Shown here piece after piece: positions 21,511 through 32,130 of a DNA stretch of 50,533 nucleotides. The stretch comes from Prorocentrum cordatum (lineage: Eukaryota; Sar; Dinophyceae; Prorocentrales; Prorocentraceae): contig CAUYUJ010014002.1 of the NCBI GenBank assembly GCA_963575745.1, positions 765,290-815,822 of the forward strand. The letters run 5' to 3'. The notes below the pieces were generated by a model. The model was given only the letters and a program-made list of their open reading frames with translations, was not told the origin of the DNA and did no database searches. The stretch's first letter is position 1. Every line of letters starts with the position of its first letter. The translations under genes and the position numbers were made by a program.

Positions 21511-22090
21511 GCAGTCAGGAGTCGGCGCACGCTTGATGGGATGGGGCCAGGGCGCGTGGATGCGGCGGCGTCGGGGGGTTGGAGGCGGCGGCGAGGGCGA
21601 AGCGGGGGAGGGGGACTGGGAGGGTGGGCATGAGGCCGATGGCTCCCGGGAGGGATTGGGCGCCGAGGAGGGGCGGGGGGGACTGGCGGAGCGAGGGCGG
21701 GGGAGGTCCAGGGGTAAGAGGAGGGTCATGAGGACCTCCATGCGAATTATTGACGCAATATTGTGGCTGTCGCGCGTTGCGTGGTCATGGTGCGTGCGAT
21801 TTCGCGTGTTGCCCACGTGGTTCGAGCGAGCTCTGCTTCATATTGCTGTTCGCGCCCTGTGGCCCGAGGGTGTTTTTGATAAGTTGTGTTCGCTGTCGTC
21901 TTTCGGGCGGGCTGCCGAGGCGAGCGCGAGTTTTTCGCCAGATCGGTCAGTTTGTACATCGCAGTGCAAACGTGATTCCTGGGTGCGCTTGACGGGTGTC
22001 CCCAGGAATGGGCGCCGTGAGGGCGAGTCGGTGAGGGGGTCAGAATCGGCGCCTTTGGTTTTGAACTTTTTTGGGACTTTATTTGAACTC
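21511..22090. other. 5' flank of the LINE, no gene assigned
   Basis: Open in one frame into the endonuclease start, but the first 300 bp is low-complexity Gly/Arg-rich sequence. The 5' boundary of the retroelement cannot be fixed from one copy. Confidence 0.4.
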
Positions 22091-22139
22091 CCTGGCGAGC
22101 TTTATTTGAACTTTGGACAAAATCAACAAAAGGCCGGCT

Positions 22140-23497
22140 TTCCCACAGTTCCAGCATTACAACACTTCAAGCCTGCTACGGCGAAGGCGAGGGCGAAGTT
22201 CCTTGCCAAGTTTTGGAAGCGCGACTCGGCCATCTTGGGACTTCAGGAGGTTGCACGGCTCGCACATCCGCTTGACTGAGCTGCTCAAAGATGTGGGTAT
22301 TCGAGCCCGAGTATTTATTTCGTTCTGTGAGGGAGAACGTGAAGATATTGGCGGGCTGGCCACTCTTTTCCCTATGCGTAGGGCTGATGATGATGAGAGC
22401 GTGGTGTGGGAATCGTCAATACTGGTGCCTGGCAGGGTAATGCGTATCCGTGCCAAGTTCAGTGATGACGCGGGGAGGCCCTGCACGCTTACACACTGGA
22501 ACATTCACAACCACGGCTTGGACTGCGGATCGCAACGACGCGTCCAGGCAAAGATCTCGGCTGACCTCCTCGAGGCCAAGCGGGACCCCGTCAAGGCAGC
22601 TGTACTTGTTGTGGGCGACTTCAATTTCGGCGACAGACTGGAGCACTGCCATTGTGGCGACGACGCTCCTCCCCGATCTGTTGCTGCAGCTCGACACCCG
22701 CAAGAACAGCGCTGGCAGCGCTGCTTGAGTGATGCTGAGGAGATGGTTGCCCCATGCGCGACCCACTGGCATGCTGGCCGACAGATTGAGACCAGGATCA
22801 ATCGGGTCTTCCTGGGCGCTCCGTCCTGGCTGGTGACCCAACGCTTCCAGCAATGCGAGGTGCTGGGTGAGCCTGGGGAGCTGCACAGGAGGGACATCAG
22901 CGACCACGCGCCTGTCCTGATCTCTTGGATGTGGCGCCCGCTGCGCCCTCGAGATCCGCTCAGGCCTGCCCCGATCCCCCAGGACATTGTGAACTCCCCC
23001 ATGTTCAAGGAGAAGCTGGCCCAGTACGAGGAGGTGCTGGACCTGTCGTCGCGTGCCCCGCCTGACATGCACCAGGTGCACGTGCGAGCCATGCAGGCGG
23101 CTGCGGCAGAGACGCGTGATGCGCAGCTGCAGGGCATGGCATGGTCGAAGCGGTGCACGGCGCTGACCTTCAGACAAGTGGCAAGGGCGGTGGCGCGCCA
23201 ACACGTCTCGATGGCGGAGAGGCTCCTCGTTCGCCACACCTGGCTGGAGGAGCTGATGACTGTTGATGTGATGAAGGGCGTGGTGATGCTGAAGGACCAC
23301 GCGGAGTTCCTCAGACGCTTTGTCCTGGCGCAGCGGCGCGTGGCCAGGGCCAGGCGCGCCGAGCTTCAGGCGGAGCTTGAAGCAGATGAGGAACAGCTGC
23401 GAGTTTCTGATCGCCGTCGGCTCCTTGGACAGCGCCGAGCCCTGGAACGTCGTGCTACTCTCTGGTCGGTTCTCCCGCGGCGGCACCTTGCGCGGCC
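22140..23497 (+). pseudogene. LINE endonuclease and linker region
   Basis: Apurinic-like endonuclease of the exo/endo/phosphatase fold, which in active LINEs nicks target DNA to prime reverse transcription. The first motif, ILGLQEV, ends at 22252 in one frame. The following HGSHIRLTELL is in the next frame, where the run GTTGCAC appears to hold one extra T. In the second frame VVGDFNFG (about 22608-22630), TRINRVFLG (about 22794-22820) and DISDHAPVLISW (about 22893-22928) are the expected catalytic-side motifs. A helical, Arg/Gln-rich linker follows to about 23430. Between 23430 and 23500 the sense appears to pass through another frame before the reverse transcriptase. An active element would have one uninterrupted frame, so this copy looks dead unless the shifts are assembly errors. 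Confidence 0.82.
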
Positions 23498-24895
23498 GTG
23501 GGAGCCCCTGGCGGCAGGCTGCTCGCCTCGCCTGCCGAGGTCCACGAGGCGCTGGCGAACCACTGGGGCGAGGTCTTCTGCCCCCCCGCTCGCGCAGCGT
23601 GCCTGGCAGCGGAGGGCGACGCCTCGGAGCGCTGCCGACGCGAGCGTGACTCCAAGGCCTTCATCGCGAAGTACGGCATGAAGGAGGTTGACTGGAGCTC
23701 TCTGGCGCCTCCCTCGGCCATGGCCATCGAGGGGGCTCTGAGGCGCGCTCGGCCTGCTGCACCTGGGGTCGATGGCCTGCCCGCGCGGGCGTGGCTGTCG
23801 CACTCGGCGGGCTGCGAGGTGCTCCTGGCGGCTCAGAGATGGATGGCTCTGGGCCGTCCCATGCGCAAGGAGCTCAACATGAGCATCGCCATCTTCCCGC
23901 CGAAGAAGGTGCTGGACGGCGACGGCATGGAGGTCATCAGGAAGCCGAATGAGACACGTCCACTCATGCTGCGCTCCACGGGCCCCAAGGCTATCGCCTC
24001 TGCGGTGAACTTCAAGCTGAAGAGCATGATCGACCGTGGCGCCTCGAAGGCGCAGCGAGGATTCATCACGGGGCGGGACTTCCTGGAGGACCTGGTGGAG
24101 CTCGACGCCATGCCCCGCGTCGCCTCCATGTGCGCGTTGGAGCAAGCTCGAGGCTGGGAGGAGCCGACCCTCCTGAGCTTCGACTTCGCTCACGCCTTCC
24201 CGTCGCTCCTCCATGACTGGATGTGGTGGGTGTTGGAGGCGTGGACGGCGCCGCTCGGCCTGGAGCACCTGCTGAAGGAGTCCTACGCCAACGTCGAGGT
24301 CGTGGAGGCGGGGCCCTGCCACTGGGTCCTCTTCGTCATCTTGTGCGGGATCTTGCAGGGTGACCCGCTCTCGGGGACGATGTTCGCGATCGGTGCGCAG
24401 CCGTTCGTGGAGGCGCGCATGAAGCAGCTGGAGGCCAAGGCCCTTGGCCTGACTCGCTGGTGCGCTGATGACATCCAGGCCCTGATCTTCTGCAGGCGGG
24501 GGCTCCGCTCACTGGCGAGGATCTTCCGCCTCGCGGAGCGCCTCGCTGGCCTCCAGCTCCAGCCCAAGAAGTGCGCGGCCGCCCCGCGTTGGGCTCCGTT
24601 CTCGGCGGAGGTGGAGGACGCGATGAGGAAGTGCCTGGACGAGGCCTGCGGGTGGGGCTCCTTCACCGTGGCCTCGTCGGTGGAGCTGCTGGGGTGCTCG
24701 GTGGGCCCTGGTGCATCGCTGGCGGCCCAGTGGGCTGCGCCACTCGCGCGCCTTCGTGAACGGGTCCTGGCACTGGCGGCATCTCCGCTGGACATGACGG
24801 CCGCCTTCTTCGAGCACGGCCGTCGATGCCAGCCCGTCCCGGCCTACAAGGCGCAGCTCTGGCCGATGCCGACGGAGCTGATTGACGATGAGCGC
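23498..24895 (+). pseudogene. LINE reverse transcriptase domain
   Basis: RNA-directed DNA polymerase that would copy element RNA at the nicked target. The frame is open from before 23498 to 25066. Seen in order: VHEALANHWGEVF (pre-RT region), ARPAAPGVDGLPARAW, a KPNETRPLMLRS stretch, AQRGFITGRDFLEDLVELD, motif A in LLSFDFAHAFPSL (about 24173-24210), motif B in GILQGDPLSG (about 24347-24376), motif C as CADDIQAL (24461-24484), and GLQLQPKKC (motif D region). The catalytic Asp of motif A and both Asp of motif C are present, with Cys in place of the usual aromatic before ADD. Sense shifts frame around 24890-24950, so the 3' end of this open frame is a shadow. Confidence 0.88.
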
Positions 24896-24899
24896 TGTG

Positions 24900-25836
24900 C
24901 CGGCTCGCGAGGTGCTCGGGAAGCCTGTTCAGGAAGAACACGTTCTTCGACTTGGAGACGCTGGGGGGTCCAAGATGCGTGCCCACGTCGGACCTCCTGG
25001 CGGCGTCCCTCATGCGCTCGGCCCTCTCGACGCTGGAGACATGGCGTCGGGCCGCTGCGCACCTGAGTGAGGTGGCCTCCCGCAGGCTGCCGATGGTGCG
25101 ATGCATGTCAGGCCAGCCCTGGCCTTCCTGGTGGGAGGCGCCCGCCCCCGCAGTCACGCTGGCGCGTGCAGAGGCGGCGGGGCGCGAGCTGCTCGAAAAG
25201 AGCGGCGCTCCCCCTCTCCTTCCCTCTAGCCTAGGTGGGGCGGGTCGGTGGGAGGACGGGCGGAGGAGACGACTGCAGCGTGAGCTTTTAGTGGGCCTGC
25301 GGGCCTCCAGGGATGGGAATCTGCGGGGCCTTGTCTCGGAGAGGCTCCCCAAGTGGTTCGGAGTGCCCCTCCTGGAGGCTGCGGCTGTAGTGTGGCACGA
25401 CGTGGAGCAGGTCCTGATGCGTGCGCCCCCGAGCTGGAGGTGTGCATGCATCAAGACCTGGCTCGGGGGCTGGGTCACAGACACCTGTCTCCAGAATCGA
25501 GACCGTAGATGCTGCCTGGGTTGTGATGCTCCAGATAGCTTGAAGCACTATGTCTGGTGTCTGCACTTTCGTGAGCTGATGCGGGTGGCCCTTGGTCGTC
25601 CGTTGCCCAGTGATCCACTCTCTGCCCTTGCCCTCGTCGCCCCCACGCTGGATTCGGCTCGAGGGGTTGCGTTGATGTTCCGTTTGCACCGCCTTCTCCA
25701 CCTGGAGAAGCGCGAAGCCACCAGAGGGACGGTCCCTGCCTCGGTCGCCCGCTCGATCGCCAGGGCTGCGCGTCAAGCTGTGGACCTCCCTGCTGGAGGC
25801 AATTCGGCCCGTCGGCCCCGTAGAGTGGCTAGGTAA
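24900..25836 (+). pseudogene. LINE C-terminal region with CCHC finger
   Basis: Continues the reverse transcriptase in a third frame, after a shift near 24890-24950, to a TAG stop at 25834-25836. A Cys/His cluster CLGCDAPDSLKHYVWC (about 25514-25562) has C-x2-C-x7-H-x3-C spacing, typical of the nucleic-acid-binding finger at the end of many LINE ORF2 proteins. A conserved-looking WLGGWVTD lies just before it. The tail is Ala/Arg-rich. An ATG at 24952 exists, but this is more likely the broken end of one polyprotein than a separate gene. Confidence 0.8.
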
Positions 25837-25860
25837 GGAGATCAGACTTTCCTGGGGACG

Positions 25861-26065
25861 CTCCGCCTCCTCCTCCTCCTCCTCCTCCTCCTCCTCCTCC
25901 TCCTCCTCCTCCTCCTCCTCCTCCTCCTCCTCCTCCTCCTCCTCTCCTCCTCCTCCTCCTCCTCCTCCTCTCCTCCTCCTCCAACCTCCCCTCCTCCTCC
26001 CCCTCCTCCTCCTCCTCCTCCTCCTCCTCCTCCTCCTCCTCCTCCTCCTCCTCCTCCTCCTCCCC
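25861..26065. repeat. (TCC)n tract at the LINE 3' end
   Basis: About 200 bp of CTC/TCC triplets with few interruptions, starting 25 bp after the LINE stop codon. Either the element carries a microsatellite tail or it inserted beside one. Confidence 0.95.
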
Positions 26066-26298
26066 ACCCGCCCACCGAGAAGGGATCGGCGAGAAGAAAA
26101 GCAATGACGGAGCGGGCGGGCGGCGGCCGTCGCCGAAGGAAGCGCCCCAGGGAAGGGTGCGAGAGGCCAGGATGCCGGGCTGCCCTCCGGGGAGCCCTCT
26201 CGGAGTCTTCCGAGGGGGGGACGGGGCCGCTCCAGGGGCCACTGGGGTGGGGGTGGCGGCCCCTGGGCTCTCTGGAGCGGCGGGCCCCCTCGCCTTCT

Positions 26299-26473
26299 GT
26301 CGGGCCCGTCCCCCTACAGGGGGATCTTCGACGCAAAAATGAAAAATACCCCAAACATGCCCCCAAAAGGCAAAACGATACTCGAAACATAGTCCCCAGA
26401 CTATTTGTTGATTATTGTTTGGGTATTTTTTTATTTTTCGTCGGAAACCCCCCTGTAGGGGGACAGGCCCGAC
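26299..26473. mobile_element. TTAA-type MITE, full copy (175 bp)
   Basis: Terminal inverted repeats begin GTCGGGCC(C/T)GTCCCCCTA at both ends and extend about 50 bp to AAATACCC. The subterminal TCCCCCTACAGGGGGA is itself near-palindromic. TTAA follows the right end (26474-26477); the left flank lacks it. Too short to encode a transposase. Confidence 0.85.
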
Positions 26474-26499
26474 TTAACCCTCGCCCCGCCCTCGCCACG

Positions 26500-27079
26500 C
26501 GCGCCGGCAAGGAGGTGTTGGCGAAGTTGATCGACTCGCGGATGAGGGCGCACATGGAGCTGGATTCCAGGCATCGAGGGAGAAAACTGCGCAAGCCTAC
26601 ACACTGATCATGTCTAGTTCTTCGAACATGCTTTGTTTTTTTGGGGGCCAAGCTCCTTTCATTGCTGATTGCTCTATCCTGGGCCTCTTCCTGGCTAGAG
26701 GTCCAGGAATGACTACAAACGAGCACAATCAGAAATGAGCACGATTAGAAATTAACGACGTGTAAACTTCTGGAGCTCTGCGCGGGGCGGCGCTGGCCCT
26801 CCTCTCGCGGCGCCTCAGGCGCCGCCCCTGGCGCGCTCCGCACGGGAGGGGGTCCAGCGCCGACGCACGAGTTCCGCTCGGACCTCCAGGAGTTTACATG
26901 GATGTGGTTCTCTTGTTCCTCCAAGGCAGAGGGAGAGTCAGATCTCTGCCCTGCAGGAGAAGCTGAAGCACCAGAGCGAGCTGGCCGCCAGCCTGCAGGA
27001 GCGATGCTTCCAGCTGGAGCGGGCCTTGCGACACATGCAGGTGGACGCGCCCATCAAGGCCGCCCAGGCCTTCTTCTGA
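26500..27079 (+). CDS. Two exons of a coiled-coil protein, C-terminal end
   Basis: Exon 1 (about 26500-26570) reads AGKEVLAKLIDSRMRAHMEL and ends GATTCCAG. Exon 2 (26926-27079) reads QRESQISALQEKLKHQSELA, then ASLQERCFQLERALRHMQVD, and stops after KAAQAFF at TGA 27077-27079. The intervening 355 bp would be an intron with GC donor (CCAG|GCATCG) and AG acceptor (CTCCAAG|G). Joining the exons keeps phase and gives one unbroken helix ...LDSRQRESQ.... GC donors are known in dinoflagellates. The heptad-like Leu/Gln/Glu/Lys pattern predicts a coiled coil; no family recognised. The exon 1 left edge is uncertain and further exons should lie upstream, though the sequence there is a MITE and TCC tract. 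Confidence 0.55.
26761..26898. repeat. Foldback element inside the proposed intron
   Basis: Begins TGTAAACTTCTGGAG and ends CTCCAGGAGTTTACA, inverted with one difference; GGCGCTGG-type blocks inside also pair. Length 138 bp, GC-rich centre, no clear target duplication. Confidence 0.65.
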
Positions 27080-27780
27080 GCCCTTCCGCTCGACCGGCAG
27101 GCGAGCTGACTATGGACTCGAGACTGAATGCCACATTGATTTCATTAGGCCACAGGCCGGGCGGGCACTACTCCCAGATCAACGTCGACAAAACCTCTCT
27201 TGCCCGCAGCCGCCTCGAGCCCAGGTGTGGGGGGGCGGCTCCCGCCACCGCACCCCATCGCCGCGCTGCCTCCCCTCGGATTTGCCGACGCTGTTTGACG
27301 AGCCCGTTGGGGTTTGGGATGGCCCAGTGTTCGTGTTGTGTCTGCAGCGGGAGCTCCCCCCCCCCAGATTTCAGACTGGGTCCCACCATCTTCTTGCCGA
27401 CCTCGCCAGGTCAACCCGCGTCCCCCGAGACCGAGTCTTGCGTCTCCCCGATCCTCCAGTAAGGGGGCAGAAAGGTAGAACCCCTTCGTGCCCGACCTCG
27501 TGTTCGTCTCCCCCCCCTTCCCCCCATAATCAAAGTTGGGTCGGGCCTACGCAGCGGAGATCCTGGGGGGTCCACTTTTTTCAACCTCTCACGCCTGTGC
27601 TGCCGAATGCCTGAGACAATCTTTGAACCTGGGGGAAGGAGGGAGGGCGGGGTGAAGGGTTCCACTTTCATCTACGCTCTCGTGGCGGCCGCTCTGTTGC
27701 TGCTGAACCTCTCCCCGTCCAAGGACAGGAACTCTTGCTTAAGCACGTCGCGCAAGCGGTTCTCTCCCACCGCGCTTCTC
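27080..27780. other. Unassigned non-coding stretch
   Basis: Probable 3' flank of the coiled-coil gene. C-rich runs around 27355 and 27510; no supported gene. Confidence 0.5.
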
Positions 27781-27952
27781 GGAGGGGCTCGATGTATACA
27801 CCACGTCGTCCGATCGGCCAGGACGTCACGGAGCTCGACGGGAGAATTCGGTGTATAGACGCTCCGGCCGCCCACGAGCTGGGCAGCTGGGGCGTCCAGG
27901 CACCGAGCTCCTCGGCTGACCAGACGACGCGGTGTGTACATCGAGCCCCTCC
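27781..27952. mobile_element. 172-bp TIR element
   Basis: Thirty-base terminal inverted repeats with two differences: left begins GGAGGGGCTCGATGTATACA, right ends GGTGTGTACATCGAGCCCCT followed by CC. No clear target duplication and no second copy in the window, so its mobile nature is inferred only from structure. Confidence 0.6.
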
Positions 27953-29300
27953 CGGCTTGCGCGCGACACGCTGACCATGTCCCAGGCCCCAGGCGCCACC
28001 GTCTCGAGCTTCTCACAGCCTCCCGCCCCCGCGGAGCGGACGCGCCATCGGCTTGCGGGGTATGGAGTGTCGCGAGGGCCGCCGCTACGAGACGCTTCGT
28101 AAAAGTTCCATCCCTCGCTTCCGCGCTCTACTCTGCACGTCTCCTTCTCGTATGCCACATCGTCCAGGCATTCTCTCTGTCCCGGCCCACCTCCCAGCCA
28201 TCTGTTCTTCTTGGTTTCCCACTCGAATCCTCCCGCGCCCTCACCCTTCTCATATCATCTCCACATCTCGCCTCCGCCCCAATTCCTGGTCGATCAGGCG
28301 TGATGTTCACCATTTCCACTTGAGCTGCAGTGCGTGTCCGCCACCGCGCTTCGCCGTGACCGTCGCTTCGCCATCATCTCTGTTGCCTTCGGGGAAAACC
28401 TACGCGGCCTGGAGAGGCAATTCGGCGCATGGCAACCTCCATTCCGCGTGAAGAACTCCTCGTCGCTCAACTTAAAAAAACCGAGCAAGACAGACAAGAG
28501 CAAGGGGGCCCGACACAAACGCACACACACACATATACTGTTTTGGCGGTCGCGGCCTCGCGCGCCGCGTCGAGGCGGAGAAAGTCCACCGAACGGGCGG
28601 GCGCGAGCGCGCGGGGGGCGGCTCAGATCATGGGGGACCCGCACCGGGTCGAGCAGCCATCGGCGTACCCGGGTATGGGCAACGAGGGTGCGACGATGGC
28701 CGAGTGGAGGCGCAGTAGGACCAGCGACGAGCGACGAAGGACAGCCGAGGCCAGGATGGCAGCACGCAGTCGTCCAGGGGAGCGCACACACACACACATA
28801 CACACCCACATACACCCACACACGCACGCACACTTTTTACTCCAAGGCTTGCTGGTCCAACTCGGCGAGGGTCGATAGCGGGACGCAGTGAAGCATGACT
28901 ACCACCAAGCATGTGCCGATGGGAAGGCCGCCGCCGAAACGGTTGCACGTGCAGACCAAGGGCGAACATGAGGAGGACACACACACACACACACACTCTT
29001 ACACCAGCCACGGTAGAGCGCGGCGGCATGCTGTCATGGTGTCGCTCGCGCCCACCGCTGGGCCACCGCAGCGCGACAGTGCCGAGGCTCTGCACGCGAG
29101 ATCTTGCCCAGTGCCCGGAGGGCGCCAACGAAACACGTGCACCCGTCCCGGCCAGGCACATCTTGGGCCCAGGCTCAGTTACGTGTGCCTGCATGGCCAA
29201 GCCAGATCCTGGGCCCAAGATGGCCTGCCCAGGATCGTCGGCGCGCGTGTGACTATTTGGCGCCCGCCTGAGTGTATCCACTGCTCGAGAGTCCCCCCCC
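27953..29300. other. Unassigned stretch with CA microsatellites
   Basis: CA-type runs at about 28517-28540, 28783-28833 and 28978-28997. The sentence-like repeat CCTGGGCCCAAGATG / CTTGGGCCCAGG occurs near 29163-29225. No frame carries a recognisable domain. Confidence 0.5.
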
Positions 29301-29309
29301 CCGCGAGAG

Positions 29310-29445
29310 GTCGAGATGCTCAGGCTGCTCGAGAGCTGCGGGGTGCGCAAGCTGCGGCCCGCCGAGGTCGCAGCGCTGCGGACCATCGTCGACCACGGCG
29401 GGGAGCGGGCGGTCGTGGGGTGCTTCCCCCCCTCGAATACCGACG
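29310..29445 (+). CDS. Possible isolated exon, hypothetical
   Basis: One frame reads EMLRLLESCGVRKLRPAEVA and then ALRTIVDHGGERAVVGCF: amphipathic, non-repetitive, balanced composition, unlike its surroundings. It follows a C-rich run that could be the pyrimidine part of an acceptor (ending GAGAG|GTCGAG). The frame stays open to 29555, but the protein-like character fades after about 29440. No family recognised, and no partner exon was found within 1 kb. Confidence 0.3.
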
Positions 29446-30764
29446 CCGTGAAAACAAGGGTATTCACGCTTCGGTCGTTTCGGTTGCGTCGCAGTCGGTT
29501 GCGTTCGGTTAGTTTCGGTTCGGTCAGGCGGGGAGAGCGCGAAAGTGGGCGATGAAGACAGAAACTCAGGCATCCGACGATGTGATTTGTTCATGAAGGC
29601 GTTTGCTTCAAGACCCAGACAAGCTCATTTGCATGGCATTTCGCCCCCTCCTTCCCCCCGCCCCTCCCCACCCCTCCCCCCTCCCCTCAACCGCCTTTTT
29701 AAACAGCACTGGGCCGAGGCGGCGTTCAAGTGAGTCCAAATTTGCGTGAAATCCAAAATTTCTTTCGGGCATTGCCATGCCCTCCATCGTCCCCCTCTAT
29801 GCTCGCCGGAGTCTAAGGGAAAACAGCCTCCACGGCCCCAGAGAGCCCGACCCCTTCCCCGGGCGTAGTTTTCTGTCCCGGATCTGTTTTTCATGGCCCG
29901 GGGCCCAATCAAATGCCCCCGAGGCCAAACTTGATGAAAAACAGCGAGATCGAACAAAATCATATCGTCGGAGGTCTGGGAAGCCGCGACAAAGCGGCTG
30001 GAGCCCTCGGCACCACCCGCGCGCGTGGCCTCTCAGGACAGACCGGTGCGCATGCGATTGTTCACGGCGCCAGGATGCTGGGGATGTGCGATTCCTGGAT
30101 GATATTTGAGGATGCGCGTCTCCACATGCGTTTAGGCCTCCCTGATGGGGGCTAAGCAGATGGGGTCAACGGATCAATCCGCATCGACGATGCAGCTCGA
30201 GATTTCTCCACGCCGATGGCGCCGATGCATCGCTGACGTCGCCGATGCATCGCCGATGCGTCCGCGAAGCATTTGCGATGCGGCGCGATCCTCCGATCCC
30301 ATCTGCTCGGACCCCATCTAGGAGGCTTCTTATTATCCACATGCGGTAGGTTCGCGTCGTGTCGACTGGCGGCGACCCCGTCGTCGGCGGTGAACGTTGA
30401 GCGCAGCCGGCGACCCAGAATCGGTCGATGTTGAGCGATCTGAAACGGCCGATCATTCAAGGTTGACCGATACCCGCGGGTTCAGGAGCCAACGCCTACG
30501 TCAGCACGACGCGAACCTGCCGTATCTCCGACGTGTATTCCACTGACGTCCCCAGGCCTCCCCGCGTTCGCGGCTGGAGATGTGGAACATTTCCGCACGT
30601 TTCGGTCGCTTCTCGGCGTTTTCCCGGCCTCGGGACGTTCTCCAGCAGCCGCGGCTCGCCGAGAGGCGTCTGCAGTTGCCCAGATCGTCCCGAAGGGCCG
30701 CCGGAGGCCCGAGCTGTGACCCGAACACCAGGCGAGGACCGGTTCGGGGGTGGGGGCGGGACTC
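29446..30764. other. Unassigned stretch
   Basis: A C-rich run at 29640-29690 and short GATGCATCG-type repeats at about 30215-30265. Nothing else supported. Confidence 0.5.
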
Positions 30765-30925
30765 AGGAGGAGAAAAAACACACAGACACAATGAATCGTC
30801 GATCCCCCAGAAAAGATGGAAAAATATGGGAGTTGGGCGGGAAGACAAAAACCCAGAAAATGTAAGAAGATATGGGGAATCTCTGTTTATTTGTGCCTAT
30901 TTCTTTGTGTGTCCCAGATCCCCTT
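30765..30925 (+). mobile_element. 156-bp family, copy 1
   Basis: Contains the family landmarks AACACACAGACACA near the left, AAAATATGGGA repeats, GGGAAGACAAAAACC, TTTATTTGTG and GTGTGTCCCAGATCCCCTTC at the right. More diverged than copies 3 and 4. No target duplication recognised. Confidence 0.8.
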
Positions 30926-31094
30926 CGCATCGCAAGACCACACGACGCGGAAGGTGTTCGCCGCCGCGCTGTCGGCCTCTGGGGGCCTTCACACAGGGCC
31001 CATGGGAGGGTCACAAGGAGCGACTCGGGAGGAAAAACGCCTGGCCCCCCCGTGGAGGGGTGCAGATTTCTGGGGAGCCGCTGGGTCGTGCAGG

Positions 31095-31152
31095 AGAAGG
31101 CGGAGGAGGAGGAGGAGGAGGAGGAGGAGGAGGAGGAGGAGGAGGAGGAGGC
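31095..31152. repeat. (GGA)n tract
   Basis: About 19 GGA triplets in a GC-rich stretch without a supported gene. Confidence 0.93.
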
Positions 31153-31520
31153 TCTGTTTGCAGCGCTGGCTGACTTGGGCCCCGGAGTGCCCAATCGGGC
31201 CGGTGGTGCCTGACAGGAGAGGTGCTGGCATGTGGACGAGATGCGATGGAGAGGTGCTGTGGGCGGGTGCTGAGGAGGCACTGTGGCGTGTGGTAGCACG
31301 AGCCGCCGCAGGAAAAAAAGACGTTTGCCACGCTGGCTCCAGAGATTGCGACGCCGCCCCCTGGGTGGAGCAGATGCCTCGCCGCGCGGGGCGTTCTGAT
31401 GGCCCAGGCGCCCGGCGCGTGCGTGCAGATGCTCAAAAGCTTAGGGACAGACTCGCCAGCACGCTTTGCCATGACGCTGGAGGCCTGGGCTTCTGCTGTC
31501 CAGAGTGGCAGGGGTAAGTA

Positions 31521-31685
31521 CAGTGCCGTTTTTAATACATGCTCCGCGTGCGGATCATGTATTAGAAATGCTGGGATTTAGTATTAAAAACAACGATGAG
31601 TTCATGGATAAGTTCTTTCATACATTGGTCATGCATTAAAAAAATCCAATATGTTTAAAAATCCCATGTATTAAAAACTGCCCTG
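31521..31685. mobile_element. Tc1/mariner-like MITE, copy 1 (165 bp)
   Basis: Inverted ends CAGTGCCGTTTTTAATACAT and CAGGGCAGTTTTTAATACAT (right end, complement), each bordered by TA (31519-31520 and 31686-31687). Near the left end TAATACATG pairs with CATGTATTA around TCCGC/GCGGA, a nested hairpin. AT-rich against a GC-rich background. No coding capacity. Confidence 0.85.
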
Positions 31686-31859
31686 TATGGTAGTCTGGAT
31701 ATCAAGAGTGGCCGGGTGCAGTATGATTGAGTGCTTACGTGCTGCAAATTGGCGCCGCCCCGACCCCGGTGGCGACGCTGGCGAAGGCGTTCGAGGTTGA
31801 ACTCCCGATGGGGCCTGCTTACGGCGCCAAAGCCATGTGGGCGGGTCCAGGAATGCCCT

Positions 31860-32130
31860 AGAGGTGTCCTGGAGGATGTTCTGTAGCGTCAGTGTCCTGG
31901 AGGGCGCCCTGGCATGATCCGGTGCCTTGGACGGCGTGGAGGTGTCCTGGAGAGCGTCCTGGAAAGTGTTCTAGAGGGTGTCTTGGAGGTGTCATGGAGG
32001 GTGTCATGGAGCGCACCATGGAACGTGTCCTGGAGGGCGTCATGGAGCGCGTCCTGAAGCGCGTCCTGAGAGTGCCCTGGAACGTATCATGGACGTGTCC
32101 CGGGGGGGGGGGTACTTGAGGTGTCCTGGA
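31860..32130. repeat. 12-bp-based minisatellite
   Basis: Degenerate GTGTCCTGGAGG-type units, about 20 copies, with GTCATGGAG variants in the middle. Confidence 0.85.

Larger units (their letters stand above)
22090..25860 (+). mobile_element. LINE-type non-LTR retrotransposon, frameshifted
   Basis: Endonuclease, linker, reverse transcriptase and a C-terminal CCHC finger lie in the usual order on the plus strand, but in different frames, with at least three shifts (near 22251, 23430-23500 and 24890-24950). No LTRs seen. The coding part ends at 25836 and a TCC tract starts about 25 bp later. No target-site duplication could be identified. Confidence 0.88.
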
